Shown here one piece after another: positions 1-14,112 of a DNA stretch of 64,000 nt. Source of the DNA: Prorocentrum cordatum. Lineage: Eukaryota; Sar; Dinophyceae; Prorocentrales; Prorocentraceae. A program made the position numbers and the translations under genes. Numbering within the stretch: the stretch's first letter is position 1; each line of letters begins with the position of its first letter. The notes under the pieces were generated by a model. That model was not told where the DNA came from, did not search any database, and saw only the letters and a list, made by a program, of their open reading frames with translations. The DNA lies in assembly GCA_963575745.1 (NCBI GenBank), contig CAUYUJ010020170.1, forward strand, positions 716,513 to 780,512. The letters are read 5' to 3'.

Positions 1-1
1 G

Positions 2-412
2 CGGCCCCTCTACTTCGGGAGGTGGCGCGAGACCGAGCATGCCAACATCAGCGAGACGCGCGCCATCGCAGGTCTCCCGAGGTACATTGCAAGAGCACCG
101 AGGTCCTGGAAGTCGTGCGTCCTCATCCTGACGGACAGCGCGGCGGCCTTGGGCACGCTGGGGAGGGGCCGCTCGAGCGCCCCAGCCCTGCTGCACCTGT
201 GCCGCATGGCGGCGGCCATCACCTTGGCTTTCCGCATTTACGGCTCCTGCCGCTACGCGCCGTCCGAGGTCAGCGCGTCGGATGGGCTTTCGCGCGGAGG
301 CTCTCGGGGCGCGGCGCCGGAGACAGTCCTGGCGCATAGCGACCGGGCCAGGGCCCCCGAGCTTGATGCGCGGGCGCTGGGCCATGCGCGCGTAGGCTGC
401 GCTGGTGGCTGA
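2..412 (+). pseudogene. RNase H-like 3' end of a retroelement pol gene
   Basis: One frame is open from the window edge to a stop at 410-412 and is cut off upstream. It reads EHANISETRAIAG, then VLILTDSAAALGTLGRGRSS, then LLHLCRMAAAITLAF and RYAPSEVSASDGLSRG. This order (E-H-N-E-R, a D-S-A strand, GRSS, a hydrophobic helix, VPSE-x-N-x-AD-x-SRG) is the pattern I know from the RNase H-like domain at the end of dinoflagellate tyrosine-recombinase retroelements. The domain would remove RNA from RNA-DNA hybrids during reverse transcription. It lies directly upstream of the matching recombinase in another frame, as in such elements. The reverse transcriptase itself would lie outside the window. The assignment is by motif memory only. 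Confidence 0.55.
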
Positions 413-501
413 TCGCGATCACCGCTGCCTCGTCCGACCTGGCTTCAGCTGGTCCTTGCCGCCGTTGGGCTCGACCCCGTCGAGCCTGGGACATCTGCGC
501 C

Positions 502-1650
502 ATGGGCCCGAACGCTGGCCTTCGGGACGGGGGCTCCACGCGCCTCCTGACCCGCTCGGCGGCCGGCGCGACGGCTGCGCAGTGGGCCCCCAAGGTGCGC
601 CAGTTCTTCGAGTTCTGCATCGGGCGGGGCTGGCAGCCCGCGTCCGAGCTCGAGGTGGATCGCGCGCTGGCCGACTACATGGACATCCAGTGCTACGGGG
701 GGCGCAAGAGGGCCACCCTCGGCTCGGCGGCGCTGATCGGCCCGTTGGCCATATGGCCCGAGCTGCGCAACAAACTGCCACTCGCCCCGAGGAGTTTCAA
801 GAGCTGGCAGAATGGCGGGCACGAGCGAGAGCGGCCCCTTGCCGGAGGAGGCATCTACGCGATCGCCAACTACATGTTCGAGCACGGTCACTGCAGTGAG
901 GCTGTCTGGACGCTCTCGCAGTGCGACGTCAATGGCCGGGAGCAGGACATGGAGATGTTGAGGACGGGGGGCGTTGCGTGGAACGGACAGCGCGCGGCGC
1001 TCGCCTTCGGGGCGCCCAGTCGCGGCGAGGAGGTCAAGACGGGCACCGACCCGGGTGCCGCGGCACAACGGGGCGTCGTCGCCAACCCAGCGCTGGGCCT
1101 GCGTGACTTCCAGACAGGCAGGCAAATTCTAGACAGGTAAGGGTGAGAAGCTTTTCGGCATCGACCAGGTTCGGCTCAGGAATCTTTGGCGCCAGGCCCG
1201 CCGCTCGCCGGGCATGCCCTGCTGGGCCCCCACGCCGCGCAGGATCCGCCACTCGGGCGCCGGCGGGGGCGCGGCCCGTGGCCCTGCCACACTTGAGCAG
1301 GTCAGGCGCCGCGGGCGGTGGAAAGAACTGTCGAGCGGCCGGCGCCATTCCAAGACCTTCGCCCTCGCGCAGTTCCGTGCGAGGATGCCGAAGGTAGCGC
1401 TGGAGGCGGGCAGTCAAGCTGCGCGGGACTTGAAGGCAGAGGTGCCGCGGGCCGTTCGGTGCCGCCCTGCCCCACGCGGCAGCTTGCCCCTGTTTCTCGA
1501 GGACGCAGCGCAGAAGGTCCTCAACAAGGACGTCGCGGCCGAGCTGCTCAAGAGGAAGGCTCCGTCGCCGCCCGAAGATCGAGAGCCCCGCGAAGAACGG
1601 CGACTCCGACGACGCGCGCGGCCCGTTCTCGGGCGAGACCTCTGGCGAGG
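502..1650 (+). pseudogene. Decayed tyrosine recombinase of a DIRS-like retroelement
   Basis: The first part (502-1140) reads like a core-binding domain: FFEFCIGRGWQPASELEVD, LADYMDIQCYGG, LPLAPRSFKSWQ, then VKTGTDPGA. It ends at a TAA at 1138-1140. The catalytic half continues in the next frame from 1133: GKGEKLFGIDQVRLRNLW, then TPRRIRHSGAGG, RRRGRWKELSSGRRHSKTFA. A one-base frameshift near 1081-1133 therefore breaks the gene. RHSGA followed by RGRW is the family's R-H and H/W signature. Two catalytic positions appear lost: the first His of HxxRH is Arg (RRIRH), and the usual terminal Tyr of RRY is His (RRH). The protein would have integrated the element's circular DNA copy. Sequence after about 1400 is a Lys/Arg-rich tail of unclear border. 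Confidence 0.6.
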
Positions 1651-1716
1651 ACACAGGATGGTGGACATGATGACTTTGGTTTCGTTGGCTTGGGCTGCTG
1701 ATGCTGGCGACAATCG

Positions 1717-2035
1717 GTGGGGCGTTATATTTTGGCTGACGCGTGGGTCGATCCGTGCGAGGGCAACAGTGCTCGATTTGACCTCGATGATCCTACGATG
1801 CCACGAGGCGGGAAAGGACCTATCAAACAACCACCATCGGGCGGACTTGGGTGCCCAGCTTGTATAGACAACGTTCAAATGAACTCACCGTGTCACAACC
1901 GAAATCCGCGTCAATGTCGGCGGTGCGACAGGGAATCCTACTCTTAGGCATGCCCAAGTTGCAAGATGGACTACGGGAAGAAACAAGCGAGGCCACCTGC
2001 TGACAACTGGCAAGCGCATGTTTGCTCAACCGTGG
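1717..2035 (+). pseudogene. Copia-like gag tail with cysteine pairs
   Basis: The frame reads DPTMPRGGKGPIKQPPSGG, then CPACID, CHNRN, QCRRCD, a TAG stop at 1945-1947, and past it CPSCKMDYGKKQARPP. Repeated CxxC pairs with CHNR between them resemble the zinc-ribbon-like part of dinoflagellate Copia gag regions. It sits just upstream of the Copia integrase remnant, as expected for one element. The in-frame stop makes it non-functional. A function in RNA binding or packaging is inferred from the family only. Confidence 0.4.
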
Positions 2036-3430
2036 CAATTACCAGACAACCATGGACGGGACCCACCGGCTGCGCCAGCACCGGTTGAAGGGGGACCTGC
2101 ACCAGCTGCCGCTGCGCCAGCAGCAGCGCCAGACGAACTCTTTCACAATGTACTTGCACCGGCTGAGCTACCGCCAGCACGACAGAGACCATGGGAAGAA
2201 GCACGGCCACGTGTACCTCTCCCCTCACGTAGAAACCCTCAAGACTCAATTGTGGGCGCTAGCAGTTACGATAGGTCAAGAGGCGCACGAAGTAGCTCTG
2301 GGGCTGGTATGACTTCAGACCCCCCGCGCTTCGCGGGACGTCGCTGGTGAGAGAAGAGCGGCGTGGCGCCGCCTCCCCCCCCGCCACCAGCGGATGCACG
2401 GCCGCGCGCAAGATTGCCTGACTGGTCAAGATTTGACATTCAGATGAGTCTCCAAAATCTACGGAGTTACGATCCGACCACCGCGCCAAAAGAGTTGCGC
2501 AAATCCACTTACGCTGGTTTGCATCTGAACCAAAGATGCGTACACTTCTGTCGCGCGAAGGAATAGATGTTGCACGACTGAACATGAACAAGCGAGTAGT
2601 TGGCTCATGCCGTGAGTGCAGAGCTTGGGAGAGGCCGGGCAACGCTGCCATGTCTCCGATAAGCCCGCCTGGCCAGTCCAACGAGGAAGTCGAACGTGAG
2701 TTCAATTTTTACAGACACTACATAGTGTTTCATATCTTCGACAGGTGCAATTGTTGGGCTGCTGGTCAAGCGATTGCCAACAGGACGATGCATACGGCAT
2801 TGGACGCTTATCGCAACTGCTGGACTCAGCGCGGCCCAGCTACTGCGATGCACTCCGACGGAGAAAGCGCCCTAAACAATGACGCTGCCAAGTCCATCCC
2901 GAAGGCGAGAGGCGCAGAGCTTCGCATCCGTGCCCGAGGCCAGCGCGCCGCTACAATCGAGGCACGCAGCGGCATTCTAAGACACACCCTACATGTTATG
3001 GAAGAAGAGACCTCAAACGGCACAACATTCCATTTGTTTTCACACGCCTTCTGCACGAAGGCCTGTTTGTCTGCAACGCATTCACATTCTGCAACGGGGC
3101 GTCGCCATATCACGCACTGAATGGTCGACGACCGGCCTGTTCACCAGACCTACCGGTACTGGGCGGCCAACGGGGGGCGGAAACGTCCGATCACAATCGA
3201 GAACAGAGGATCAGAGAAATAAGCATTGAAGCCGTTGCTCAGGCCACAGCAGCAGCCATCACCAACTGAGCCCTACGCACGAAAACGACAGCAGCAGGAC
3301 ACCACAACTATCAGCTAGGTGATCTCGTAGACTACCACCGTCCGACCACTACAAAGGACGACTGGGGTGGATGGAATGGTCCATCGCATGTGCCGGGTTC
3401 GTCCCAGATGGTCTGGTCCATTGCGAAATC
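2018..3430 (+). pseudogene. Copia-like retrotransposon integrase, frameshifted
   Basis: An Ala/Pro-rich linker (2018-2350) precedes the pre-integrase segment LPDWSRFDIQMSLQNLRSY (from about 2420). The frame then slips by one base near 2494-2500. The core domain (to about 3050) reads CRECRAWERPG, NEEVEREFNFY, FHIFDRC, RGPATAMHSDGESAL and ATIEARSGILRHTLH. After a second slip near 3050 come CNGASPYHALNGRRPAC, a TGA at 3267-3269, then GDLVDYHRPTTTKD and GGWNGPSHVPG, the C-terminal integrase signature. The usual first catalytic Asp (D-x-x-FY) is Glu (EFNFY); the second Asp (HSDGE) and the Glu (IEAR) are present. At least two frameshifts and one stop make it a relic. The enzyme would have inserted the element's cDNA. 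Confidence 0.65.
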
Positions 3431-3797
3431 AGGGGCGGCGGCTGGCTGCGGTCCAGCTCCTCCTGCGCGCGTAGCTGATGAGGCCAGCTTGGCGCGCTGG
3501 CCGCCCTGGGCTTTGACGCGCGCGTTCTGCGCCTGGACTAGGTCGAGCGCGGCCTGGTTATGTTCCCCCAGCGCTTGGTAGAGCCACACTGGCGCTTCCG
3601 CGGCGTCGTCGACGGACTGCTGGAAGGCCCCCCCCCCTGTCAGTGAGGACGGCGAGCGCGGACTGGAGGGCCTGCTCGGCTGTCCGGACAGGGGGAAGCG
3701 TGTCAGGTGCGCGTAGTGCTTCGCTGACCTTGCCGACGAGGTGGTCGTGTTTCTCGTCGCTTTTGAAGAGCTCCTTGAGCGCCTCGAAGATCGACAC
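3370..3797 (-). pseudogene. Possible minus-strand coding relic, helical
   Basis: On the minus strand a start at 3797 gives MSIFEALKELFKSDEKHDHL and then EALRAPDTLPPVRTAEQAL. After a one-base slip at the C run near 3631-3640 it continues as QQSVDDAAEAPVWLYQALG and HNQAALDLVQAQNARVKAQG. It reads like an amphipathic, coiled-coil-prone helix similar in feel to gag coiled coils of dinoflagellate retroelements, but no domain is recognised. The slip and the lack of a clear start context suggest a relic. Confidence 0.25.
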
Positions 3798-4375
3798 TTT
3801 GGACTGTCCTCCTTATCCCTGCGGTGGTCTTGGATGCTCAGTTCGGTGTCCATAGTGGCTTGGCAAGGTTTCCCCTTGCCCATGCACCTGCAGGCTCCCG
3901 ATGCTGCTGGGGATGGGGGCGAAGAGCTTGCCGCGCATGAAGCACTCCTCCTTAGCTTCCCATGTCCATGTGTAACGACCCTGCTTGCGCACGATGCCGT
4001 GGGGAAGATGTTTCTCCCCTGCTGGAGCTCCAAGCCGACGATGCTGGTGTTGTTTGGCGCCACGTTCACTTCCGCGGCCACGACAGCTTGCCATGTCAAA
4101 GATGTGGTGCTGCCCCCTCCCCCCCTCCCCTTCTCCCCCTCTTCGTGCCGCAGGGCACAACAAAAGTGGTGCCGTCCCCGCTTGGGGGCGGCGCAGGAAT
4201 GGAAGGGGAGGCAGCTCGCCCCCGAGCGTGGCTGCTGAGTTTGGAAGGAACGCGGGAGGCAGCTCGCCCTTGGATACAGCTATCAACAAAAGGCTCGCTG
4301 GAAGCGAAGGGAGCTTGCCCCGATCAGGCAGTGGACTGAGGACCATCTTGGTTTGAACCTAGATGGCCACGGAAA
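3798..4375. other. Unassigned spacer
   Basis: No convincing gene. Several overlapping frames are open on both strands because of GC bias. A CCCCTCC-type pyrimidine run lies near 4110-4140. Confidence 0.4.
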
Positions 4376-4545
4376 TAGGAGGCGGAGGAGGAGGAGGAGG
4401 AGGAGGACGAGGAAGAGGAGGAGGAGGAGGAGGAGGAGGAAGAGCGGAATGGAGAGGAGGAGGAGGAGAAGGAGGAGGACCAGGAGGACCAGGAGGACCA
4501 GGAGGACCAGGAGGACCAGGAGGAGAAGGTTCACGAGGAGGGGAG
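4376..4545 (+). repeat. (GGA)n tract with GGACCA sub-array
   Basis: Imperfect GGA repeats with scattered ACG, followed at about 4478-4530 by GGACCA units. The + strand is nearly pure purine, a triplex-prone composition. About 185 bp of unique GC-rich sequence follows before the GAC satellite. Confidence 0.9.
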
Positions 4546-6322
4546 TGGTTCAGACCCCTCCAACTGCTCCCGCGAAGGCCGTCCTCAGTCGCGGCATCGG
4601 CTCGCACACGATCCTGGGCAGCACCATCGACGACTCCATCGGCGAGGCGCGGGCCAGCGGCCCCCCGCTGGGGCCGACCCCGCCGCGCCGCCAGCCCGCT
4701 GCGCCGTTGACGGCGACGACGCCGACGACAACTAGGACGACGACGACGACGACGACGACGACGACCAACAGGACGACGACGATGAAAAGGACGACCAGGA
4801 CGAGGACGACGACGATGAACATGACGAAGAAAGTGACGACGACGACGACGAAAAGGACGACGATGAAAAGGACGACGATGACGAACACGACGACGACGAA
4901 AAGGACGACGACGATGAAAAGGACGACGAGGACGACGACGAGGACGAGGACGACGACGAACAGGATGACGCTGACGAAAAGACCACGAAAAGGACGACGA
5001 CGAAAAGGACTACGAAAAGGACGACGACGCCGAGGGCGACAACGACGACGACGACGACGACGAAAAGACGACGATGAAGAAAACGACGGCGACGAAAAGG
5101 ACGGCGACGATGAAAAGGACGACGACGAGGACGAGGACGACGACGACGACGAAAAAGGACGACGACGTAAAAACACGACGACGACAAAAGGACGACGACG
5201 ATAAAAATGACGGCGAAAAGGACGCCGACGACGACGAAAAAGACGACGATAACGAAAAGGATGACGAAAACGACGACGAGGACGGAAAGAACGACGACAA
5301 GGACGAAGGACGATGAAATTGCCGACGAAAAGGACGACGAAAAGGACGACGAGGACGACAACGACGACGACGAAAAGGAAGGCGACGATGAAAAGGCCGA
5401 CGATGAGAGCGACGACGACCAGGACGAGGACGACGACGATGTTGAAACGGACGAGGACGAAACGGACGACGATGAAAAGAATACGAAAAGGACGACGACG
5501 ACGATGACGACGACAACGACGAGGACGACGACGACGAGCACGACGACGACCATGAACAAGACGACGAAACGGACGACGACGACGAAGAAAACGACGACGA
5601 CCGAAGGGGCGACGACGATGAACAGGACGAGGACGACGACGAAACGGACGATGACGACGACGAAGAAAAGGACGACGTCGACGAAAATGACGACGACAAC
5701 CAAACGGACGACGACGATGACAAGGACGACGAAAAGGACGACGACGACGATGAAAAGGACGACGAAAATGACGACAACGACGAAACGGACGACGCGACGA
5801 CGACGGAAAGGACGACGACGACGACGAGGACGACGAGGAGGACGACGACGACGAAAGGGACGACGACTATCAAAAGGACGACGATAATGACGATCACGAT
5901 CAAGACGAGGACGACGACGACGACGACGAAAAGGATGACGATGAAAAGAACGACGAAAAAGACGACGACGGAAAGGACGAACAGGACGGCGAGGACGACA
6001 ACGACGACGACGACGAACAGGACGATGACGATGGAAAGGACGACGACCAAACGGACTACGAAACGGACGACGACGGAAACGACGACGACGAAAAGGACGA
6101 CAACGATGAAAGGACGACGACGAAACGGACGACGGAAAAGGACGACGAGGACGACAACGATGACGACGAAGAAACGGACGACGACGATGAAAAGGACGAC
6201 GACGAGGACGACGACGACCAGGACGAGGACGACGACGACGATGACGACCAGGACGACGAAAAGGATGACGACGACGAAAACACGACGAAAAGGGCGACGA
6301 CGACGAGGACTACCACGACGAG

Positions 6323-6355
<33 letters not shown>

Positions 6356-6399
6356 AAGGACGACGACGATGACGAAACGGACGACGACGAGGACGATGA

Positions 6400-9300
6400 C
6401 GACCAGGAAAAGGGCGACGATTCTGAAAATGACGACGAAATGGACGACGATGAAGAGAACGACGAAAAGAACGACGACGATGGAAAGGACGATGAGAACG
6501 ACGACGACGGAAAGGACGACGACGATGGAAAGGACGACGAAGTGGGCGACGACGGCGACGACGACGCCGACGGCGACGGCGATGACGACCACCAGAGGAC
6601 AAAAAGAACGACGACGATGATGAAAAGGACGACGTCGAAAACGACGACGACGACGAAACGACGACGAAAAGGACGACGACGAAAGGGAGATATCGACGAC
6701 GACGGGGACGACGACGACGACGAAGACGACGAGGACGAAATAGGCGACGACGAGAAATCGACGACGACGACGACGACGAAAAGGACGACGACGACGACGA
6801 AAAGGACGACGACAATAAAATGGACGACGACGAGGACGACGTCGACCAGGACGAGGACGACAACGACGTCGAAAAGACGACGACCGAAAAAATGTCGACG
6901 ACAACCAAAAGTACGACGACGAAAACGACGACGACGAAAAGGACGACGACTATGAAAATGACGACGAAAGGGACGACGACGATGAAAAGGACGACGACGA
7001 GGACGACGTCGACCAGGACGAGGACGACGACGATGACGAAAAGACCACGACGAACAAAGTGACGACGACGATGACAAGGACGACGAAAACCACGACGACG
7101 AAAAGGACAACGACTATGAAAATGACAACGAAAAGGACGACGACGAGCAAGATGAGGACGACGGCGACGACAAAAAGGACGACGATGAAAGGACGACGAA
7201 ACAGACGACGACGGAAAGAACGACGAAAGCCTCGACGACGACGAAAAGGACGACGACGATAAAAAAAAACGACGACGAAAAGGACGACGAGGACGACAAC
7301 GACGACCATGACGAAAAGGACGACGACGATAAAAACGACGACGACGAGGACGACGACGACCAGGACGAGCACGACGGCGACGATGACGAAAAGGTCGACC
7401 AGGAAAAGGACGACGACGATGATGATGAAAAGACGACGACAGGACGACGATGACGACGACGACCACGACGACGACGACGAGGACGACGACGATGAAAAAG
7501 ACGACGAAAAAGACGACGACGAAGACGACGACGACAACGAACAGGACGACGACGATGAAAAGGACGACGACGAGGACGACGACGACCTGGACCAGGACGA
7601 CGACGACAAGGACGACGACGACAACCAAAAGGACGGCGACGATGAAAAGGACGACGAATTTGACGACGACGACGACGCAAAGGACGACGATGACGAACAG
7701 GACGACGAAAACGACGACGACGAAAAGGACGACGAGAACGACGACGACGACGAAAAGGACGACGACGATGGAAAGGACGACGAAGGGGACGACGACGGCG
7801 ACGACGACGACGACGGCGACGGCGACGACGATGAAAGGACGACGATGATGAAAACGTCGACGAGAAGGGCCACGACGACGATGACGAAAAGGACGACGAC
7901 GAAAAAGACGACGACGAAAAGACGACGACGAAAAGACGACGAAAAGGACGACTACGACGATGACGACGACGACGACGACGTCGAAGACGACGACGACGAA
8001 AAAGACGACGACGAAAAAGACGAGCACGACGAAAAGGACGACGACGACGAAAAAAAAACGACGATGAAAAGGACGACGTCGGAAAAACCTACAAACAGAC
8101 CACCAAAAGGTCGACGAGGACGACGACGACGACGAAAAGGACGATGACGATGATAGAAAGGAAGGCGACGAGGATGACGTCGCCCAGGCCGAGGACGACG
8201 ACAACGACGACGACGAAAACAAGGACGACGACGAAAATAAGGACGACGAAAAGGACGACCGACAATGACGACGAAAACGAAGACGACGAAAAGGACAACC
8301 GATGAAAAGGACGACCACAAGGATGACGACCAAGACGAGGACGACGACGACGACGAAAAGGACGACGATGAAAAGGACGACGAAAAGGACGACGACGATA
8401 AAAAGGACTACGACGAAAAGGTCGACGAAAAGGACGACGACGACGAGGACGACCACGACGACGACGACGAAAAGGACGACGACGAAAATGATGACGACGA
8501 GGACGACAACGACCAGGACGAGCATGACGTCGACGATGACGAAAAGGACGACGACGACGAAAAGACGACGAAAAGGACGACGACGACGACGAGGACGACG
8601 ACGATGAAAATGACGACGACGAAAAAGACGACGACGAAGAAAACGACGACAGGAGCGAAAAGGACGACGACGATGAAAAGGACTACGATGAGGACGACGA
8701 CGACCAGGACGAGGACGACGACGACGAAAAGGACGACCACGAAAGAAACGACGACGACAACCAAAAGGACGACGACGATGAAAATGACGACGAATAGGAC
8801 GACGACGTCGACGACGAAAAGGACGACGGTGAAGAGAACGACGAAAAAAACGACGATGACGACAAGGACGACGAGAACGACGACGACGAAAAGGACGACC
8901 ACGATGGAAAGGACGACGACGAAAGGGACGACGACGACGACGACGACGGCGACGGCGATGACGACGACCGGACGCCGAAAAGGACGGCGACGATGATGAA
9001 AAGGACGACGAAAAGGACGACGACGACAATGACGAAAAGGACGACGAAAAAGACGACGACGAAAAGGACGATGACGACGAAAAAGACGACGACGAGAAAG
9101 ACGATCACGACGAAAAGGACGACGACGACGAAAAGGACGACGACGACGAAAATTACGACGACGATGAAAAGGACGACGACGACGAAAAACCGACGAAAAG
9201 ACGACGAAAAGGTCGACGAGGACGACGACGACGAAAAGGACGACAACGATGAAAAGGAAGGCGACGAGGATGACGTCGCCCAGGCCGAGGACGACGACAA

Positions 9301-11520
9301 CGACGACGAAAAAACGACGACGAAAAAAGGAAGGACGACGACGACGATGAAAATGACGACGAAAAGGACAACGACTATGAAAATGACGACGAAAAGGACG
9401 ACGACGACCAAGACGAGGACGACGACGCCGACGAAAAGGACGACGAAAGCGGCGACAACGACGAAAAGGACGACGACGATGAAAAAGACGACGACGAAAA
9501 GGACGAAGAAAAGGACGACGACGACGAGGACGACAACGACGACGACGACGAAAAGGACGACGACGATGAAAACGACGACGACGAGGACGAAGAAGACCAG
9601 GACGAGGACGACGACGACGAAAGGGATGATGACGAAAAAAACGACGACGACACTCAAAACGACGACGACGACGGAAAGGACGACGACGAAGAGAACGATG
9701 AAAAAAAACGGCGACGAAAAGCACGACGAGAACGATGACGACGACGAAAAGGACGACGACGATGGAAAGGACGACAAAGGGGACGACGACGGCGACAACG
9801 ACGACAGCGACGACGACGGCGACGACCGGACGACGAAAAGGACGGCGAAGATGATGAAAAGGACCACGATAAGGACGACGAAAAGGAGGATCACGACGAT
9901 GACGAAAAGGACGACGACGAAAAAGACGACGACGAAAAGGACGACTACAACGACGAAAAGAAGACGAAAAGGACGATGACGACGACGACGAGGACGACGA
10001 CGACGACGAAGACGACGAGGACGTAAAGATGACGACGGAAAAGACGACCACGACGAAAAGGACGACGATGACGACGAAAAGGACGACGTCGATGAAAAGG
10101 ACGACGTCGAAAAACTGACGAAAAGACGACGAAAAGGTCGACGAAGAAAGGCGACGACGAAGAAAACGACGACGACGACGAAAAGGACGTCGACGATGAA
10201 AAAGAAGACGAGGACGACGTCGGCCAGGACGAGGACGACGACGACGAAGAGACGACGACGAAAAACAGGGCGACGACAACCAAAAGGACGACGACGAGAA
10301 AACGACGATGAAAAGGACAACGAAAAAGACGACGACGACAACGACGACGAAAAGGACGACGATGAAATGGACGACGACGAAACGGACGACGAAAAGGACG
10401 ACAACGACGACGACGACAACGACGACGACAACGGAAAGGACGACGACGACGACGAAAAGGACGACGACGAGGACGAAGTCGACCACGACGAGGACGACGA
10501 CGACGATTACGAAAAGGACGACGACAACGACGAAAAGACGACGGAAAGGACGACGGTGATGACGACGACGTCGACGAGGACGACGACGACCAGAACGACG
10601 ACGACGAGAACGACGACGACGAGAACGACGGCGACGATGAAAAAGACGACGACGAAAAAGACGACGACGACGAAGAAAACGACGACGATCACGAAAAGGA
10701 CGACGACGATGAAAAGGACGACGACGAAAAGGACGACGATGAAAACGACGACGACGAGGACGACGACGACCAGGACGAGGACGACGACGACGAAAAGGAA
10801 GACGGCGAAAATATTGACGACAACCAAAAGGACGACGATGAAAATTACGACGAAAAGGACGACGACGACGGAGATGAAAATGACGACGAAAAGAACGACG
10901 ACGACCAAGACGAGGAGGAGGAGGACGACGACGACGAAAAGGACGATAAAAAGGTCGACGACGACGACGAAAAGGACGACGATGAAAAGGACGACGACGA
11001 CGAAAAGACATCGATGTGACGACGACGATGGCGACGACGACGAGGACGACGACGACGAGGACGACGCTGAAAAGGACGACGACGAAAAAGACGACCACGA
11101 CGAAAAGGACAACGACGACGAAAAGGACGACGACGAACAGGACGACGAAAAGGTCGATGAGGAGGAGTAGGAGGACGACGACAAAAATGACGATGACGGC
11201 AAGGACGATGACGGGTACGACGTCGACCAGGACGACGTCGACGACGAAAAGGACGACGACGAAAATATCGACGACGACAACCAAAAGGACGACGACGAAA
11301 AACAATCCGACGACGAGGATGACGACGACGATGACGACGAAAAGGACGACGACTATGAAAATGACGAAAATGACGACGACGACGACCAAGACGACGACGA
11401 CGACGCCGAAAAGGACGACGAAAAGGACGACGACGACGATGAAAAGGACGACGAACGGGACGACGAAGACGACGACGACGGCGACGACGACGAAGACGGC
11501 GATGACGAGGACCAGACGAC
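6400..11520 (+). repeat. Higher-order repeat regime A in the GAC satellite
   Basis: A GGCGACGGCGATGACGAC-type landmark following a GATGGAAAGGACGACGA context recurs near 6.57, 7.81, 8.95, 9.82 and 11.48 kb. A second landmark, GACGTCGCCCAGGCCGAGG, recurs near 8.17 and 9.27 kb. Units are about 0.9-1.7 kb and diverged. This implies duplication of long segments on top of triplet slippage. Confidence 0.65.
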
Positions 11521-12199
11521 GAAAATGACAATGACGATGATGAAAAGGACGACGACGACGACGAAAAGAACGACGAAAGGGACGACGATGACGATGACGG
11601 AAAGGACGACGACGAAAGGGACGACGACGACGAAAAGGCGACGACTTGACGACACGATGACGACGACGACGACGAGGCCGACGACGACGAGGACGATGAA
11701 AAGGCCGACGACGTCCACGACCACAGCGAAAAGGTGGACTACGACGACGAAAAAGGACGACGAGGGTGAAAAGGACGACGAAAAGGACGACTACGACGAC
11801 GACGACGAGGACGACGACGACGACGACGCCGAAAAGGACGACGACGACGAGGACGATGAAAAGGACGACGAAACGGACGACGACGACGGCAACGACGATG
11901 AAAAGGCAGAAAAGGACGACGGCGACGACTTCGACGACGACGACCAGGACGAGGACGACGACGACGACGAAAACACGACGGAAAGGACGAAGAGAAGGAC
12001 GACCACAATGAAAATGACAACGAAAAGGACGGCGACACGGACGACGACAGCGACTACGAAAGGGTCGGCGACGACGAAAAGGACGACGACGAAAAGAACG
12101 ACGACCACCACGGCCAGGACGACGACGACGACAAGGATGACGACGACGAAACCGATGACGACGACGAACAGGACGACGACGAAGAACAGGACGAGGACG

Positions 12200-12943
12200 A
12201 ACAAGACGACGACGATGAAATGGATCACGAAAAGGACGACGACGAAAACGACGATGACGACGAAAAGGACGACGACGACCAGGACGACGACGACGACGAC
12301 GAGCAGGACGAGGACGAGAGTGATGACGACGACGATGACGAGAAGGACGACGACGACGACGACGACGACGACGACCGACGACGAAAAGGACGACGACAAC
12401 GACGACACGGCTGACGACGATGAAAATGACGACACATTGGACGACGACAAGGACGACGACGACAATGAGGACGACGACGACGATGAAAAGGACGACGAAA
12501 AGGACGACGATCACGACGACCAGGACGAGGACGACGACGAAAAGAACGACGACGACGAACCGGCTGACGACGATACAAATGAGGAGAAAAAGGACGACGA
12601 GGACGACGACGACGCCGATGAAAAGGACCACGACGACGAAAAGGACGACGACGATGAAAAGCTCGACGACGATGAAACGGACGACGAAAAGGACGGCGAA
12701 CAGGACGACCACCAGGACCAGGCCGACGACGACGATAACGACGACGACGACGAAAAGGATGACGACGAAACAAACGACGACGACGAAAAGGACGGCGACG
12801 AACAGGATGACGACGAACAGGACGACGAGAAAGACGACGACGACGAAATGGATGACGAAAAGAACGACTACCATGAAGAGGACGATGAAAAGGACGACGA
12901 AAATGACGACCCGACGGAGGCCGACCACGACAAGGACGACGAC

Positions 12944-12975
<32 letters not shown>

Positions 12976-14070
12976 CGAAACGGACGACGACGATGAAAAG
13001 GACGACGGAAAGGACGACGACGACGACGACGAAAAGGACGACGACGACGACGACGAAACGGACGACGATGAAAGGACGATGCAAAGGACGACGTTGACGA
13101 CGACGACAGCGACGACGACGACGACGAAAAAGACGACGACGATGAAATGGATCACGAAAAGGACGACGACGACGACGAGCATGACGAAGATGAGAATGAT
13201 GACGACGACGACGACGAGAAGGACGACGACGACGATGACGAGAAGGACGACGACGACGAAACGGCTGACGACGATGAAAATGACGACACAATGGACGACG
13301 ACAAGGACGACGAGGACGACGACGACGATGACAAGGACGAAAAGGACGACGAAAACGACAACGACGATGAAATGGATCACGAAAATGACGACGACGACGA
13401 CCAGGCCGAGGACGATGACGACGACGACGACGACGACGGAAAGAACGACGACGACGAACTGGCTGACGACGGTGAAAATGACGACAAAAAGGACGACGAC
13501 GACGAGAACGGCGACGACGACGACGACGATGAAGAAGGACGACGACGACGAAAAGGACGACGACGATGAACAGCTCGACGACGATGAAACGGACGACGAA
13601 AAAGAACGACGAACAGGACGACGACGACCAGGCCGACGACGACGATAACGACGACGTCGACGAACAGGATGACGACGACGAGGACGACGTCGATGAAAAG
13701 AACGAAGAAGACGACGACAAAGACGACGACGACGACCGACGACGGAAAGGATGGCGACGAAAAGGACGGCGACGAACAGGACGACGATGAAAAAGAACGA
13801 CGAGAAAGACGACGACGACGAAATGGACGACGAAAACGACGACTACGATGGAGGGGACGATGAAAAGGTCGACGAAAATGACGAACCGAAGGAGGCCGAC
13901 CACGACCTGGACGAGGACGACGACGACGACAACGACGACGACGACGAAATGGACGACGACGATGAAAAGGACGACGAAAAGGACGACGAAAATGACGACG
14001 ACGAATACACCGATTATGGAAAGGACGATGCAAAGGACGGCGAAAAGGACGACGACGACGACGACTACGT

Positions 14071-14112
<42 letters not shown>

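Noticed and set aside
7308-8147. Plus-strand Asp/Glu/Lys frames resembling acidic chaperone-like proteins
   Set aside because: They are one of three equally open frames of the GAC satellite and change to Thr/Arg strings within the same frame.
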